This document shows positions 1-10,393 of a stretch of 30,381 nucleotides of DNA, piece after piece. The position numbers and the translations under genes are program-made. The stretch comes from Emmonsiellopsis sp. PD_33 (lineage: Eukaryota; Ascomycota; Eurotiomycetes; Onygenales; Ajellomycetaceae): positions 1-30,381 of the forward strand of contig JANTQF010000402.1 in the NCBI GenBank assembly GCA_032988165.1. The letters are read 5' to 3'. The notes under the pieces were generated by a model, which saw nothing but the letters and a program-made list of their open reading frames with translations, was not told where the DNA came from and ran no database searches. Position 1 is the stretch's first letter. Every line of letters starts with the position of its first letter.

Positions 1-32
1 CCGCCCCCCCCCCCTCCCCCCCCCCCCCCCCC
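1..32. repeat. Poly-C tract at left window edge
   Basis: Bases 4-14 and 16-32 are uninterrupted C, apart from one T at 15. On the minus strand the tract extends the Gly-rich coding tail of the adjacent gene. It may be genuine low-complexity coding DNA or an assembly end at a homopolymer. Confidence 0.85.
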
Positions 33-603
33 ACCACCAGTTGGGGACGGCGTTGAACCCCCGCCTCCACCGTTACCACCACCACCAGATGGAGGCTGTG
101 CGGGTGGTGCAGCGGCCGGCTTCGTCTCACAATACCAATACTTGGCTCCTTGGGGGTCAGAACAGAGTTGCGCGTTATCATTTTGCTCCGGGCCATAGAC
201 ATCGGTATACACTGCGACTCCTACAAGAACCAGGCAAATCAGCTCTCTCCTTTATACATGCAACCGGTTTGATGCGATTCCACTCACTCTTCTTCGCCGG
301 GCACGGATCGTCAACGAAACATGCATGATGTCCATCTGTCGGCTTGAGGGGGTTCCATTCCCCGTTCTCGTTGGGAAATGGACAGCATAGCTTGGCTAGT
401 CCGCCTCCGCCGCAGAGGGTATGATCAGGGCCAGTCGAGCCGTCAGTCCCTGCGTGAACGCGAATGTGCTCTGTGAGGCCTTTGGGACAGGAGCTGGCGC
501 CGCATTTCGTCACGACGCAGCCGTCGTATAGAGCTGTTGTGGTTGGTAGGGTGAGGGAATAAAGTAATGTCAAAACCAGGAGGTTTCGATGTGTGAAGTC
601 CAT
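1..603 (-). CDS. Secreted cysteine-rich protein with Gly/Pro-rich tail, 3'-partial
   Basis: Model: exon 1 288-603, intron 221-287, exon 2 220 to beyond base 1. The ATG at 603 opens a hydrophobic signal peptide of about 24 residues ending near TTTA. The mature part is rich in Cys (DGCVVTKCG, LCGGG, KLCCPFPN, DDPCPAKK). Read unspliced, the frame stops at 178. A GTGAGT donor at 287, a CTGAT branch and a TAG acceptor at 221 restore phase and continue into QLCSDPQGAKYWYCET, followed by a Pro/Ala then Gly-rich segment that enters the poly-G run at the window edge with no stop. The Cys spacing recalls the Cys-rich regions appended to some fungal GH18 chitinases, but no catalytic domain is present, so function is unassigned. 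Splicing is inferred; a frameshift is the alternative. Confidence 0.62.
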
Positions 604-1124
604 TTTTGTGGTTGAATGTGCATTTCACGGGGGACATCGAAGAGCTTCGATGATAAGGAGTTGGTGCTAGATGTGAGTCCTGACTTGTCCGTTATATAGA
701 TCGGTCCCTCAGTCCTTGGTAGAAGGTGCATCCATAATTAGATTCCAAGGTAACATCTTCGGCTGTAAGCATATGCATATCAATCGTCATTGGGGGATGG
801 GATTGTTCAGCTATACTAAACAAAATGTTTAGATAGGAAATACAAAAGTATGCCATCTCCGTGTGTCAATAGCAGACGTGTAGAACCAAAGCCGCTAGGT
901 CATGATGTTTGAAAAGGATCGGTGGATAGTAATCATAAAATGCAGCATCTCAGGTGTAATCAGCGTGTGCACACTTAAACAAGCCTTCTCTATGGAGTCA
1001 GCTTTCAAAGGATGTGGACATCCTGAATGCTGTAGCACAGCAGGTTAGCTTAAGTGTGCAAGCATACCATACTTCCAACCACAACTATTACTTGATTAGT
1101 GAACAGGTAACATCCACCCCTGAG

Positions 1125-1131
1125 TATAAAA
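1125..1131 (+). promoter_or_regulatory. Possible TATA box
   Basis: TATAAAA sits in otherwise non-coding DNA. The nearest plus-strand start is 350 bases away, so it could serve a long 5' UTR or an unseen short transcript. Confidence 0.25.
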
Positions 1132-1165
1132 GCCACTCCTCACACGAATGATTGGGGCTGTTTAC

Positions 1166-1203
1166 TGATTTTTGATTAGTTTTTTTTGATTAGTTTTTGA
1201 TTT
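1166..1203 (+). repeat. Short T-rich tandem repeat (TGATTAGTTTTT-like)
   Basis: Three successive imperfect copies of a unit built from GATTAG and a run of five to eight T are visible. This is a slippage-prone microsatellite-like tract in the divergent promoter region. Confidence 0.6.
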
Positions 1204-1480
1204 ACCTATTGTAGAGTTAGGTGTAAAAATAGAACTGCGAGGCTGAAGAATGCAAAAGCTTGCCTCATGATCCATGGCGGACAATAAGAATCGTTTTTGT
1301 GAGAGGGCCTTTTATTGTCCTTTCAAATACCTTGTGGTAGGGTCAGGGGAGGTGGTTATAATGAATTCCACCGCCCTCCAAGAAACCCGCCTGAGTCGAT
1401 TTGAATGTGACTTTTCTAAACCTCTCGTCTGAACCTTTTTTGTTCCTGATCGCCTTTTAATATCGATCCACAGGACGGCA

Positions 1481-2882
1481 ATGGTTTACCTCCACCTTTT
1501 AAAACATTTCGCGCTCCCGTTGGGGTTATTATACCTTTCCCTCACGCCCGCAAATGCCCGTATAACTTTTGACTCAGCCGAATGCGACAACAGCAACAGC
1601 GTGCGAGCTTGGATCGACGATGCTCTCTGGATAGCGGCTAGAGCTGCGGGCAATCTAAACGAAGCCCTAGAGATTGCGGACGGTGATACGCGTAGTATGC
1701 CTCCCCAAGTCTTGAAGATATTGCGTGCATTTCTAGGGGTTACATCCGGAATAGCAGATTTCCACAATGTTGCAGGTATGTTCGAGTCCGTTGCGCAATC
1801 CTAGCTGTGCGGGCTATTACAACAGAACGTGGTCCTGATGATTGTTTTTCGGTAGACACACTGGCCCAGCTGGGCAATGCGCATAGCGGGGGATCCGATA
1901 TTGTCGTCACCTGCAGGAATGAGGACGAGCCCTGCCCTCCACCGCTAACGGGACATTGCTATCCGGTGGATCTTGATCGAATCAAAGGTTCACGGCCTTC
2001 CACCCCTCAACTTCCAGAGATTCGAGCAATGTTTAGTGTCAAGGGCCGATTCCTGTTCCCCGTGGACCAGATTGGGCAGAACGACCCAGAGGCCGAAACA
2101 GTCACGACCATCCGCGGCCGGCCCTGGTTCGACCAAAATCAGAAAGTGTTTGCGGGTAGTGTCCACGAGTGGAGTGACATTATCCTCATTCAAGTCCTGA
2201 AAAACAACGGTGCCGTGGACACTTTGGACGGGTGGCGTGCGAGCACAGGGGCGGGGGACTGGTATGATGTCGACAAGCTCTTCGCGGAAGACGAGGAAGA
2301 TCCCGAACCGTTTATCACTGTGCCGACGACCAGTTCCTTGACCGTGCTCCATGAGCTTGTGCATAGTGTCGCTCTCCGGGAGCCAACGAGTAAGTGTATC
2401 TGTTCCACACGTAGTCGGAATGGAAAATTCTAACTTGGAACCAACAAATATAGTCGGACACAGCATCAGTCCGTTGGATGGGAGGTCCCCAGCAAACGAT
2501 CTGTCCGATGTAGTCGAGCTGGGGAATGACGATGACAACCCTGGGAAAATAGCCTTGGTCAAAAACCCAGGGACCATTGTCTGGTTGGCAGTCAGTACGT
2601 CAATTGTTGGATAAAGCACCCCATAGAAGAGAGACACCAAACTGACCTTGCTTTGTAGATCTTTGTATGCCGTGGCTTACAGTGTTTGATTCCAGGCGTA
2701 GCGAAAACGGCCACACCAAAAACTTCGGTGAGGGATTGCTTAACTGGAATGGAGATGACAAGGCTGTTCCGTGGATTCCTCGGAGCATCCGTGCAAATCC
2801 TAATGCGCAATTGGACTCTGACGAAGTGTTTCGGATTCTGCGTGGTGGCCCTTATTTTGGAAAACGGACGATGTTTACGTAG
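1481..2882 (+). CDS. Secreted HExxH metalloprotease-like protein
   Basis: Hand-built model: 1481-1775, 1826-2389, 2454-2594, 2659-2882, giving 407 aa. The ATG at 1481 opens a signal peptide ending near LTPANA. Introns 1-3 have donors GTATGT, GTAAGT and GTACGT; introns 2 and 3 carry CTAAC and CTGAC branches, and all joins keep phase. The sequence around residue 274 reads VLHELVHS, an HExxH zinc site with the catalytic Glu, as in fungal zincins such as the deuterolysin/aspzincin-type proteases. The third zinc ligand cannot be assigned by eye. An acidic stretch (AEDEEDPEP) precedes the site. Most of the protein before HExxH is unfamiliar and may be a propeptide. The last exon is the weakest part: a donor at 2591 would give another frame and C-terminus. 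Confidence 0.7.
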
Positions 2883-3051
2883 ATCGGGATTGCTCAGCGA
2901 AGGAGTTGGCACCTGTTTTGAACGTGTATAGTTATTCATTTGAAGACCATTTGGTTACATCTGTCAAATTTAAAATCTATTTTAATTTGCTTCTGTGCGT
3001 CGCTTTCTACTTACATCTTATTCAAATCGAAAACAAGCTGAAAAACAAAAA

Positions 3052-4045
3052 TTAAGCAAGCTCCAATGTCCCAGGTGCAATGTTTGGCATCTGCTCAATA
3101 TCCGAAAATACGTCTTTGATGGGTATAACATGAGAAGATCCGTCAGCAGTGTCGCCACCGATTAGCAGGCCGGTTACATCGCCAGTGCTTGTAAGAACCC
3201 ACGCACCAGAGTCTCCAGCTCGTGCAAACGGTTCCCCGTTGCTGGGAAATACGACCTAAGCTCTGTAATGTAGGTTTCCAGGGTCAGCTAAGAGTGAATT
3301 CTGGGGCTACCGCTACAGTCGAGAACACCCCCCATAGCAAACCGTCTCCTGCAAGCTCGACCGGAAGTCCATAACCATCGATATCTTGTTCGACTCTGGA
3401 CTCTATCGAATGCACTAAGTGTCGTGGGGGCAGCCTGGCCTTAATGAGCACCGTAGTAACCGCGACTTCCTCCCAATAGCCTCGGTTGGCTAGAATGATC
3501 AAACTCCAGTTGACGTTCATTGATGCCAAGCGATAGGCAATCCGATCTTGGATGGCGGGCCATGCTTGCTGCAGAGATAGAGGGGGAGCAGGGGCGAATG
3601 TGCAGAGGCCGGCCACAGCTCTCTGATCAATCAGCTCGACTCTACCCACAAACCTCATTTTTTGAGCTTCGGTGAGCAGGTCGGCTAAAGCCGGTATCCA
3701 TGCTGCATTTGTGCCGGAAGGAACTAGGCGGATGTATAGTGTGTTGTCGGCCGCTGTGGGAGTGTCCCCAACTGTGTAACGTTGGCACACGTGGATCTGT
3801 TCGTAGACCAAGTGGTGTCTGGCGAGGATACCTATGGCCAGGGAATTCAAACTCGCTATCAGACTTGCTGACGGGCCGCTTGCCGGTTGCATGTCGATTG
3901 GCCATGGCGGGAGCAGCCCCGGGCCACCCATGCGAAACTCGTCATGGGAGTCGATGCGAGACTCAAGAGAGGAGGACGAGGCCTCCCCTGACGAATTTTG
4001 TTGGCGCCTGGCCCCGGAAAACGAGGATATCTGAGGAGAAGACAT
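3052..4045 (-). CDS. GDSGAW-containing serine-protease-like protein, shortened
   Basis: Model: exon 1 3329-4045, intron 3256-3328, exon 2 3052-3255, about 306 aa. The ATG at 4045 (TAAAATG context) was chosen because the open frame continuing upstream of it has no nearby ATG. Residues 1-60 are Ser/Arg-rich and probably disordered. The second exon encodes NGEPFARAGDSGAWVL, the typical nucleophile-Ser block of trypsin-fold proteases, followed by a core beta segment. The exon 1 frame stops at 3284, so a join is needed. The acceptor at 3256 is fixed by an in-frame TAG and CTGAC branch; the donor may be 3328 or one of two weaker GTs downstream. No obvious catalytic His motif is visible upstream, so it may be a non-peptidase relative. 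No signal peptide is evident. Confidence 0.6.
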
Positions 4046-5690
4046 TTTATGATATGAAAGGTGATGGTAGACAGTTTGGTAAAAGGTGAGGGAGAAAGAC
4101 AAGAATTATGGGAGATAAGAGGACTTACAGAAAAAGACTTTGAATGCATTTTAAATTCACCTCTGAATTCACCGTTGAACTCAATATGGGAGTAAATAAT
4201 GGAAAGTTAATGGTAGGTTCGGCTCTCCCGTGGGACTCCAACGGCCCCAATCAACCCGGCCGATCCGCCCTCTGAGCTTAATGGGAGGCCGTCACCCTGA
4301 GCATAGACACGAGTTTCCAAGGCTAAACTTTGGATGGTGATAAGGTGCCTTGTTGTATGACAGCAGGCTCTCCAGGCATTCCCATGTCTTTACTTCTTGC
4401 TCTGACGTCATTCCATGTCGTTTCCAAAGTTCCTTGCCATTCATCCATAGGTCCGTACCGTCTAGGTTCCTGAGTAGAGAAAACCGCCGTTAATCCATTT
4501 TAAAAGCTAAAAACAAGGGGTGGTTATGTAAACATACTTCCAACTTTTGATTGTAGTTCACACCTACCCTCTATCAAGAGGCCAGAAACAGCAATGTTGC
4601 TCTTGGATTATTGCCTTTTGTCATTTTCTGGGAGGTTCAAAAAATATTTCAATATCTTCCACGCTCTCCTAGGAGACACATCCCGTATATGTTACGATTG
4701 GGATCCCTAAATGCAGCATGGCGTTAGTATCAAGCCGTGAACGTATTCAGTTAGAATGGGGGGAAAACAAACTGACGATGCGCACGCCTCCTTCTCCCCT
4801 TACTTATGTGCAATCATATAGCCGTTCCTCGCCCAGCAGAGTAAATTTCGAGACAATATGACCAGTTAATATCCTTTCCTGGCAATACAACGATCTGGAT
4901 CCGACTCAGCTCTTGCCAACGCAAATTCAATCCTGAATCGCCAAGGTCCCTCCGTGACCTTATTGTAGTCTCGAAAGATATCAGCTAAACGAAAAAGACC
5001 ATGTAACCCCATAGTTTTTGCATATTCTTCCCGTTAATGAAGCGAATCATTCAAATAGGAGGAACGAGGCAGAGCCGAAGGTTGACTGATGTTGAATTAA
5101 AGTTGGTGACTAAGCAGTCTTAAAGTCTGGATTTTGTTTTCAGTATTTGCTGCTGTCCATCATTTGGATTCTACTACTAGTATTGATCGATGATGATTTC
5201 TTCTCGCGCTGGATATCATATATGTAAGTCAGGGCTTTGGTTCGTAACGAAGCAGTCCATTTGCACGTCCATCGTGCAAGTTTTATCCGCACAGCCTGAC
5301 AACAAAGCCTCATTTTTGACCTCCTGGACAGGCTTCTTAGTGGCCCAATCAAGCCGGCCCGCGGCTCTTATTTGGCTGGAGTTATCGCTGCTCATTCTTT
5401 TCTAGCTGCCATGGCCTGGAGAATGGTGGCATAGCGGCGCGAGGACCGACCTCCACGGCGGAGAGACGCACGAAATATCCCCGAATACAACCCCAGCCTG
5501 CCAGCCGCTGTGGAAACAGAGGACGGGGGCTGTGGGGGCGGAACTAAATAACAGGCAGCACCATCCTTGTTAACTTGGTGAGAGAAGGATGAATTGGCAC
5601 TGTTAACGAAAGGCTGGCTTGTCTATTTTTATAACTCAACGGGCTCTTCTCCCCCGTTATCCATCCATCGAGCTTCACATATCACCCAAA
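4046..5690. other. Divergent intergenic region, no gene recognised
   Basis: About 1.6 kb separates divergently transcribed genes. Only short overlapping frames without coding character occur. It must contain both promoters. A CT-rich stretch precedes the plus-strand start, as is common in filamentous fungi. I see no RNA gene or repeat here. Confidence 0.5.
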
Positions 5691-6791
5691 ATGCCCCGCA
5701 CAGTTTTCCAAGAAGGAGCCAGCACCGAAGAGAAAATCCTCGCGGCCGCCGCAGAAAACAATACCCTTCTTCAAACACTGGAAGAAACCGCGCACGCCTC
5801 CCAAGCGCTGGCAGAAAAGAACTCCCAAATTGCCTCCCTTCAAAATCAGCTCTCAGAAAGACAAACTCACGCCAAATCTCTCGCCTCCACTCGCGACAAA
5901 GAGCACAAACATCTCCAAAAGTACCGTGATTCCACCGTCCTCCGCATATCCTATAATCTCGCCGCGAAACGGGGCTCATTTTCGGAGAAACTGGCCCTCG
6001 CCGAGCGCACTTATCTGGAAACGACCGAGCGGTACAATAGCACCGTGCATGACGTGCAGTTAATAGAAACAAAACTAACAGAGGCGGGCGAGAGCAGAAC
6101 GGAACTTGAATCACTGCGCAACAAGCACGAACATGCACTGAAGACATTGGATACATTATACGACGCTGTGTTCGAAGGGCTGCCGCCTGCATTTCCGAAA
6201 GAAAAAGAGGCAGAGTTAGCGCTAGCCGAGGCCCGATGGGAATGGGAAAAATTACAGGCGAATCTCGAGCATGAAAATCGAGTTTTAAAGTTGATTGAGG
6301 AGGCGGATGGTGCGCGGAATACCGCAGAAGACTCGCTAACGAAGGCGGAAAGAGTCGTCGAAACCGCCCTTGTTCTGACCGGCCTCGATCATGGGGCCTT
6401 TAAGGAAAAGCAAATGCTAGCGAGGGCAAAGGATAATATCCAGAAGATGCAGGACTTAATGCGGCAGGCGCAGGAGATAAGCGGGGGCAAGGTGGGAAGA
6501 TTGCCGCCGCTGAAAATGCCTGATAGACTCGATAGGAGTAATCCATGGGCCAATGATTATTGGGATGTTAAGTCCCAGTTAAACCGTATATCTTCGGGGG
6601 TTTCAGAGGTGGAACGAGCTGGTTTGGTAGTGAGGGAGGAAAAGGTGAGGGCGAAAGGGCGGGTTTGGGGATTAGAGAGCCCGGTGCAACAGGCATCGGA
6701 GAAGTTGGAGGAGAGGACATGGAAGCTACGGGAATTGAGAAGGATGTTGTTTGAGCAAGTCGCAGGAGGACTACCAAAGTATAAACCCTGA
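5691..6791 (+). CDS. Coiled-coil protein, intronless, uncharacterised
   Basis: This is a single 366-aa open frame. The ATG at 5691 (CACCCAAAATG) is preferred, since the upstream extension of the frame lacks an ATG. The protein is dominated by Glu/Lys/Ala-rich heptad-like helices at roughly residues 10-130, 150-260 and 300-355, with few hydrophobic clusters outside the heptads. A less helical patch around TLYDAVFEGLPPAFP (residue 160) breaks the first and second coils and looks like the most conserved-type segment. No signal peptide, membrane segment or catalytic motif is visible. The likely role is structural or scaffolding and cytoplasmic, but this is inference only. Confidence 0.85.
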   Translation: MPRTVFQEGASTEEKILAAAAENNTLLQTLEETAHASQALAEKNSQIASLQNQLSERQTHAKSLASTRDKEHKHLQKYRDSTVLRISYNLAAKRGSFSEKLALAERTYLETTERYNSTVHDVQLIETKLTEAGESRTELESLRNKHEHALKTLDTLYDAVFEGLPPAFPKEKEAELALAEARWEWEKLQANLEHENRVLKLIEEADGARNTAEDSLTKAERVVETALVLTGLDHGAFKEKQMLARAKDNIQKMQDLMRQAQEISGGKVGRLPPLKMPDRLDRSNPWANDYWDVKSQLNRISSGVSEVERAGLVVREEKVRAKGRVWGLESPVQQASEKLEERTWKLRELRRMLFEQVAGGLPKYKP

Positions 6792-7124
6792 GAATAGGAG
6801 GGGTTGTTTGAGCAAGCTTGCGATGTGATACCCCAATTAGCTAGATTTCACTGTTTTCCTAACCAATTGTATTGTTATTAGTAATTGATTATTTTTTTGG
6901 GATGTTTATTTCAAACAGTTCCTTTGAATCAGGTGTGCTTAAGAAAAAAACATCGGATGTTCTATTCTCTCATAGCCCCCTTTAACCCTATCTGTCGCCT
7001 CCTCTAACTACATAGACGCGGAGCCACTATACATTATAAATCGTCATCTTCACTAAAAAAAATTGACCGTCAATTCATATTGTCGTTAAATCAAAATAAA
7101 AGGATATAGAAGAGCCTAACAAAA
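6792..7124. other. Convergent 3' intergenic region
   Basis: These 333 AT-rich bases lie between two genes that converge. They contain T-rich and AATAAA-like tracts (CAAAATAAAAGG near 7090) consistent with polyadenylation sites for both. No gene is seen. Confidence 0.55.
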
Positions 7125-9146
7125 TTACCTGTGTCGAGGACCAGCGATGCCCGCTGTCACCCTTTGCTGGTATTTGTCCAGCTTAAAATTATGTACTGAA
7201 TACGAAAGAGTTTTATCCACCGGTCGATAGGGACTATAATTGAGGTCTGGTCGATACACTTCAAGATCGCCATCATCATCGGAATCGTTCATAACCACCC
7301 TCCCGCCCGCAAAAACGGTGCAATCCGGGGAGTGCCAGTATACTTGGTGACCGTCTTCGGAGATTCGAGGCTCGGAAAATTCCTCGACGTCCCCGTCGAT
7401 GATATCTTCAGGTCTCTTTGGAGTGGGACGTCCACTCAGTTTCGGCCTTATTTCGATAGTTGCCGCGTTTCCCTTTTCCCAATTGCCGAAGGCCGGCCAC
7501 CATTGAGGAAACCTTCGAAGTTTCTCACCGACAACTAATGTGAGGGATGAGAATTGGCCAAGCTGGCGGATCTTCGTTTTATCGTGCAAGTGACGGAAAA
7601 TATGCTTGGCTGAGTCATAATTCAGTATCGGTTGGATTGGGGCCGATATGTCATCGATGCCTAGCTCTAGATGAAGTCGAAGCTTTTGGAGACGGGGGAA
7701 ATAAAGCGCCAGGGCAGTCAAAACATCGTAGGGCTTGGTATTACAAAATGTTAGCCGAGATCGACGAACCTATAAACATGTGGCTGTTAACAAAGTAGGA
7801 GGGTATTAATACTAACCCACGCCCCATTTCGAGCTATATCAATGTTCAAGTTGTAGATTTTCGGGCAGCTTTGGCCAAGAAGCCGAATATCTGTCGCTGC
7901 GAATACAGGACGAGTCAAAATTTCGTCCTCATTGTAGGAGCGAGGCTCCGCAATGTGCATATGCACAGTTAACAAATTTGGATGGCTGGCGAGCGATTCA
8001 GCCGAGGCTGCAAACCCCTCGAGACGGACGGTTTCCAATGAGCTGAAAGAGCGAAGGAATTTCCCAAGCGCCGGGTCCTCTGCATATTTATAATCTGTTT
8101 CATCGGGAAAACACATGAGCTCGAGATTCCGCAAATTTTGCACCAAGCCTTCCAGATTATGCAAGAAAACACCATTGCGATGATTGAGAGTAAGTCTAGA
8201 AAGGGCATTCCACTGGAAATTGTCCTTCCAGTAGGTCCACTCCTCGTCCTTCATTTTGTAATCGTCAAGAGTAAGCTCTTGCAAAGGAGGGAAATTAGGC
8301 GCCAGTTGGTTTGAAAATGCTCTTGATCCTTTGCTAGTAGGTCGGCCCCTAATGCATCCTCCCCATCGGTAATGGATTCTCAGTGCAAGAGAACGTAGAT
8401 TTGGGCAGGACATAACCAACTGTTGCGCGGCATGAATTGGCTGTGCGAAGAGTACGTTCGATACTTGAGTAGTGTCCATAGTGAAATCCAGCCCCGAAAC
8501 CATCCGGCTTCCATAAAAACGGTCGATTTGAATAAAATCCTCATCAGCTAGGGACAGTGACGGATTTTGTTGGTGGCTTTCCAACGCATCAACGACACGT
8601 TGTGGAATGTCACTCCTGAGATTCCATCTACGATCAGGTTAGCTAGGTACCGTAGATTATGTAGACATCGGTCCTTTCTACTTACACAAATGTCCATAAG
8701 GCTGGGAGAGACGAAACCATCTCAGCAATGTGGTCTTCATGATACACACTTGGATCTGCAGGTTCCAATTTGTACGAATGTGATAATTCAAGTTTTCGTA
8801 CATATTGCCCGACTTTGGTAGAGATATTGTTCCACTTGGAGTGCTCGTAGCGGTAGCCAGTTTCACCCTCTGTTTCCCTGATGGCAAAGCGAATGTTTCT
8901 GAATATAAAGGGCTTTACGAGCTGCCGGAAATCTTGGCAGGTAAGAGAAAAATTGCATAAATCCTCGTGTCCATTGAGAGCAACCTGTCCTACATGTCAA
9001 TATATCTCCGCAGACCAGAGTAAATGAATGATGGGGGGATATACTAGTTCGATCACGTCCAAAATGGCATCACGGCTCAGAGTGATCAACCCCCTCTGGG
9101 TAAGGCCAACCACAGCGTTGGCGGCTGGCGCAGAGCTCCTGTCCAT
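7125..9146 (-). CDS. F-box protein with leucine-rich-repeat-like C-terminal region
   Basis: Model in four exons: 9045-9146, 8686-8984, 7817-8627, 7125-7733; 606 aa, with all phases agreeing. Introns: 8985-9044 (GTATAT...ACAG), 8628-8685 (GTAAGT, GCTAAC branch), 7734-7816 (GTTAGT, GCTAAC branch). Residues about 20-65 (LSRDAILDVIEL, then LCNFSLTCQDFRQLVKPF and the following RNIRF) have the spacing of a fungal F-box, which binds Skp1 in SCF ubiquitin ligases. Downstream there are repeated leucine-rich segments (NLRSLALRI, LQELTLDDY, NLRNLELMC, SLETVRLEGF, RLQKLRLHLE), as in substrate-binding LRR domains. The C-terminus has an acidic NDSDDDGD patch. The substrate is unknown. No signal peptide or membrane segment was found. 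Confidence 0.82.
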
Positions 9147-9745
9147 GTTGCTTGCCCCGAAATACAATATCGCGGTTTGTTAAGTTAGGAACGTGTTCAG
9201 TTCTGGGATGACGATAGCTGGTTTCTTCGAGGAGAGGAGGCTGAGTTGGATTTAGCGGGGGAGCTGAAGTTATTTTAGGCGGCAGTGGCTAGCCTTATTG
9301 AGAGGTTAGTAAAGGGCATGGAGATCAGATATACATCCTCCTTGATTGGATGCCTCTTGGAGATGAAGACAGGGAGGAGGAGCAGGGAATACTTTCTGCT
9401 TCATATTAGAATCGGTTGTCCTGGGATGTAGTGCAGAAATAACTGTGCTGTCACTCGGGCGGGGCACGCCAGCCCTACTACAGGCATTAAAGAAGAGCAA
9501 TAAAACAGTCTTCGATATCACGGGAAATGTATTGTAATTAGTTATGCCTCTTAAAACAAATCTCCATCATTAACTGCATACCCGCTCGGGGTTATCCTTC
9601 AGTATCAATATGCCACCCGCCTTACTAGCCCGATAAACGTCTAACATACCGCTCATTAAACCGAAACATGCCCCCATTTCACCACAAGATTATTCCCCAT
9701 CAAGAAACTTGCCATTGTCCGTTCCTTGGCCATGCCGCGAATCAT
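9147..9745. other. Upstream region of the F-box gene, no gene recognised
   Basis: This is about 600 bases between two minus-strand genes: the promoter of one and the 3' region of the next. The short frames present lack coding character. Nothing else was recognised. Confidence 0.45.
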
Positions 9746-10393
9746 TCACTCAAATGTGTGGTACATAGGCGCCACCTGTCGGATGCGTCCCGGAGGTTCC
9801 CCAAGGCTCGAATGGTTTTTCCAAGAGAAGTCTTTCAATCTTTTATCTTCAGGTATTTCGTCCAGAGCACGAGATACCCTCTCATCCCATTCTGCATTCA
9901 TTTGTTTAATCTTCTCTTGCCGCATCCGCTCCCTCTCTGGCATAGATTGCCCAGCATCTAGGTCAGGTTGCGGTGGATCGGGAATCGAGTCGACTGTGCC
10001 CATCGATACCATCCCTCGATAGTTCATCAAAGGCTGTGGCGATGGCGAGCGGACCAAGAGAGAATCGTCTAACGCGCTCGGACCGGTCGTGCCGGGACAA
10101 GGACCCTGTGAAGGGGGGATGCATCGGTATCGCCTTGGTGTCTCGGAGCCAGTCCAAGTCTTTCGTTCGTTTCTGCGGAGGAAGCGGGCTTTCAGCCACT
10201 GAACGGCTTTTGAAGTTTTAGGCCCTGGGGATAGTTCTTCATCCATGACCGTTGCCTGCTCGTATTTGAACTCATGTGCGAGTTTCTGCTCTCCACAGTC
10301 ATAGCAGTAATCGAACAAGTCATCGGTAACTCCGGAGTCCGGCGCTGGGGTCTGGTATTTATATCGTTTCCGCGGATCGCGCTGGAGCTTCAT
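9746..10393 (-). CDS. Uncharacterised polar protein with CxxC motif
   Basis: A 215-aa frame from the ATG at 10393; the frame stays open a further 18 codons upstream without an ATG, so a 5' exon is possible. The N-terminus is basic (MKLQRDPRKRYKYQ), followed by TPAPDSGVTDDLFDYCYDCG with a lone CxxC pair. A Pro/Ser-rich middle and a charged helix (ERERMRQEKIKQMNAEWDER, about residues 160-180) follow. No signal peptide, membrane segment or catalytic motif is visible. The composition looks coding and there are no internal stops. It resembles the small, lineage-restricted cytosolic or nuclear proteins common in filamentous fungi. Function unknown. Confidence 0.6.
   Translation of the reverse strand: MKLQRDPRKRYKYQTPAPDSGVTDDLFDYCYDCGEQKLAHEFKYEQATVMDEELSPGPKTSKAVQWLKARFLRRNERKTWTGSETPRRYRCIPPSQGPCPGTTGPSALDDSLLVRSPSPQPLMNYRGMVSMGTVDSIPDPPQPDLDAGQSMPERERMRQEKIKQMNAEWDERVSRALDEIPEDKRLKDFSWKNHSSLGEPPGRIRQVAPMYHTFE

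Larger units (their letters stand above)
604..1480. other. Divergent intergenic region between two secreted-protein genes
   Basis: No convincing gene is seen in these 877 bases. The region separates two genes transcribed away from each other, so it should hold both promoters. A TATAAAA box lies at 1125-1131 on the plus strand, but it is about 350 bases before the plus-strand ATG, so its link to that gene is uncertain. A T-rich run of repeated TTTTTGATTAG-like units lies at 1166-1203. Confidence 0.5.

Noticed and set aside
1990..2640. 216-codon minus-strand ORF
   Set aside because: Opposite the metalloprotease-like exons and crosses two of their introns; no recognisable protein.
5629..6192. 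187-codon minus-strand ORF
   Set aside because: Antisense to the coiled-coil gene; Cys/Arg-rich composition typical of a shadow frame.
9306..9521. 71-codon minus-strand ORF upstream of the F-box gene
   Set aside because: No coding character, no splice links and no domain; part of an intergenic region.
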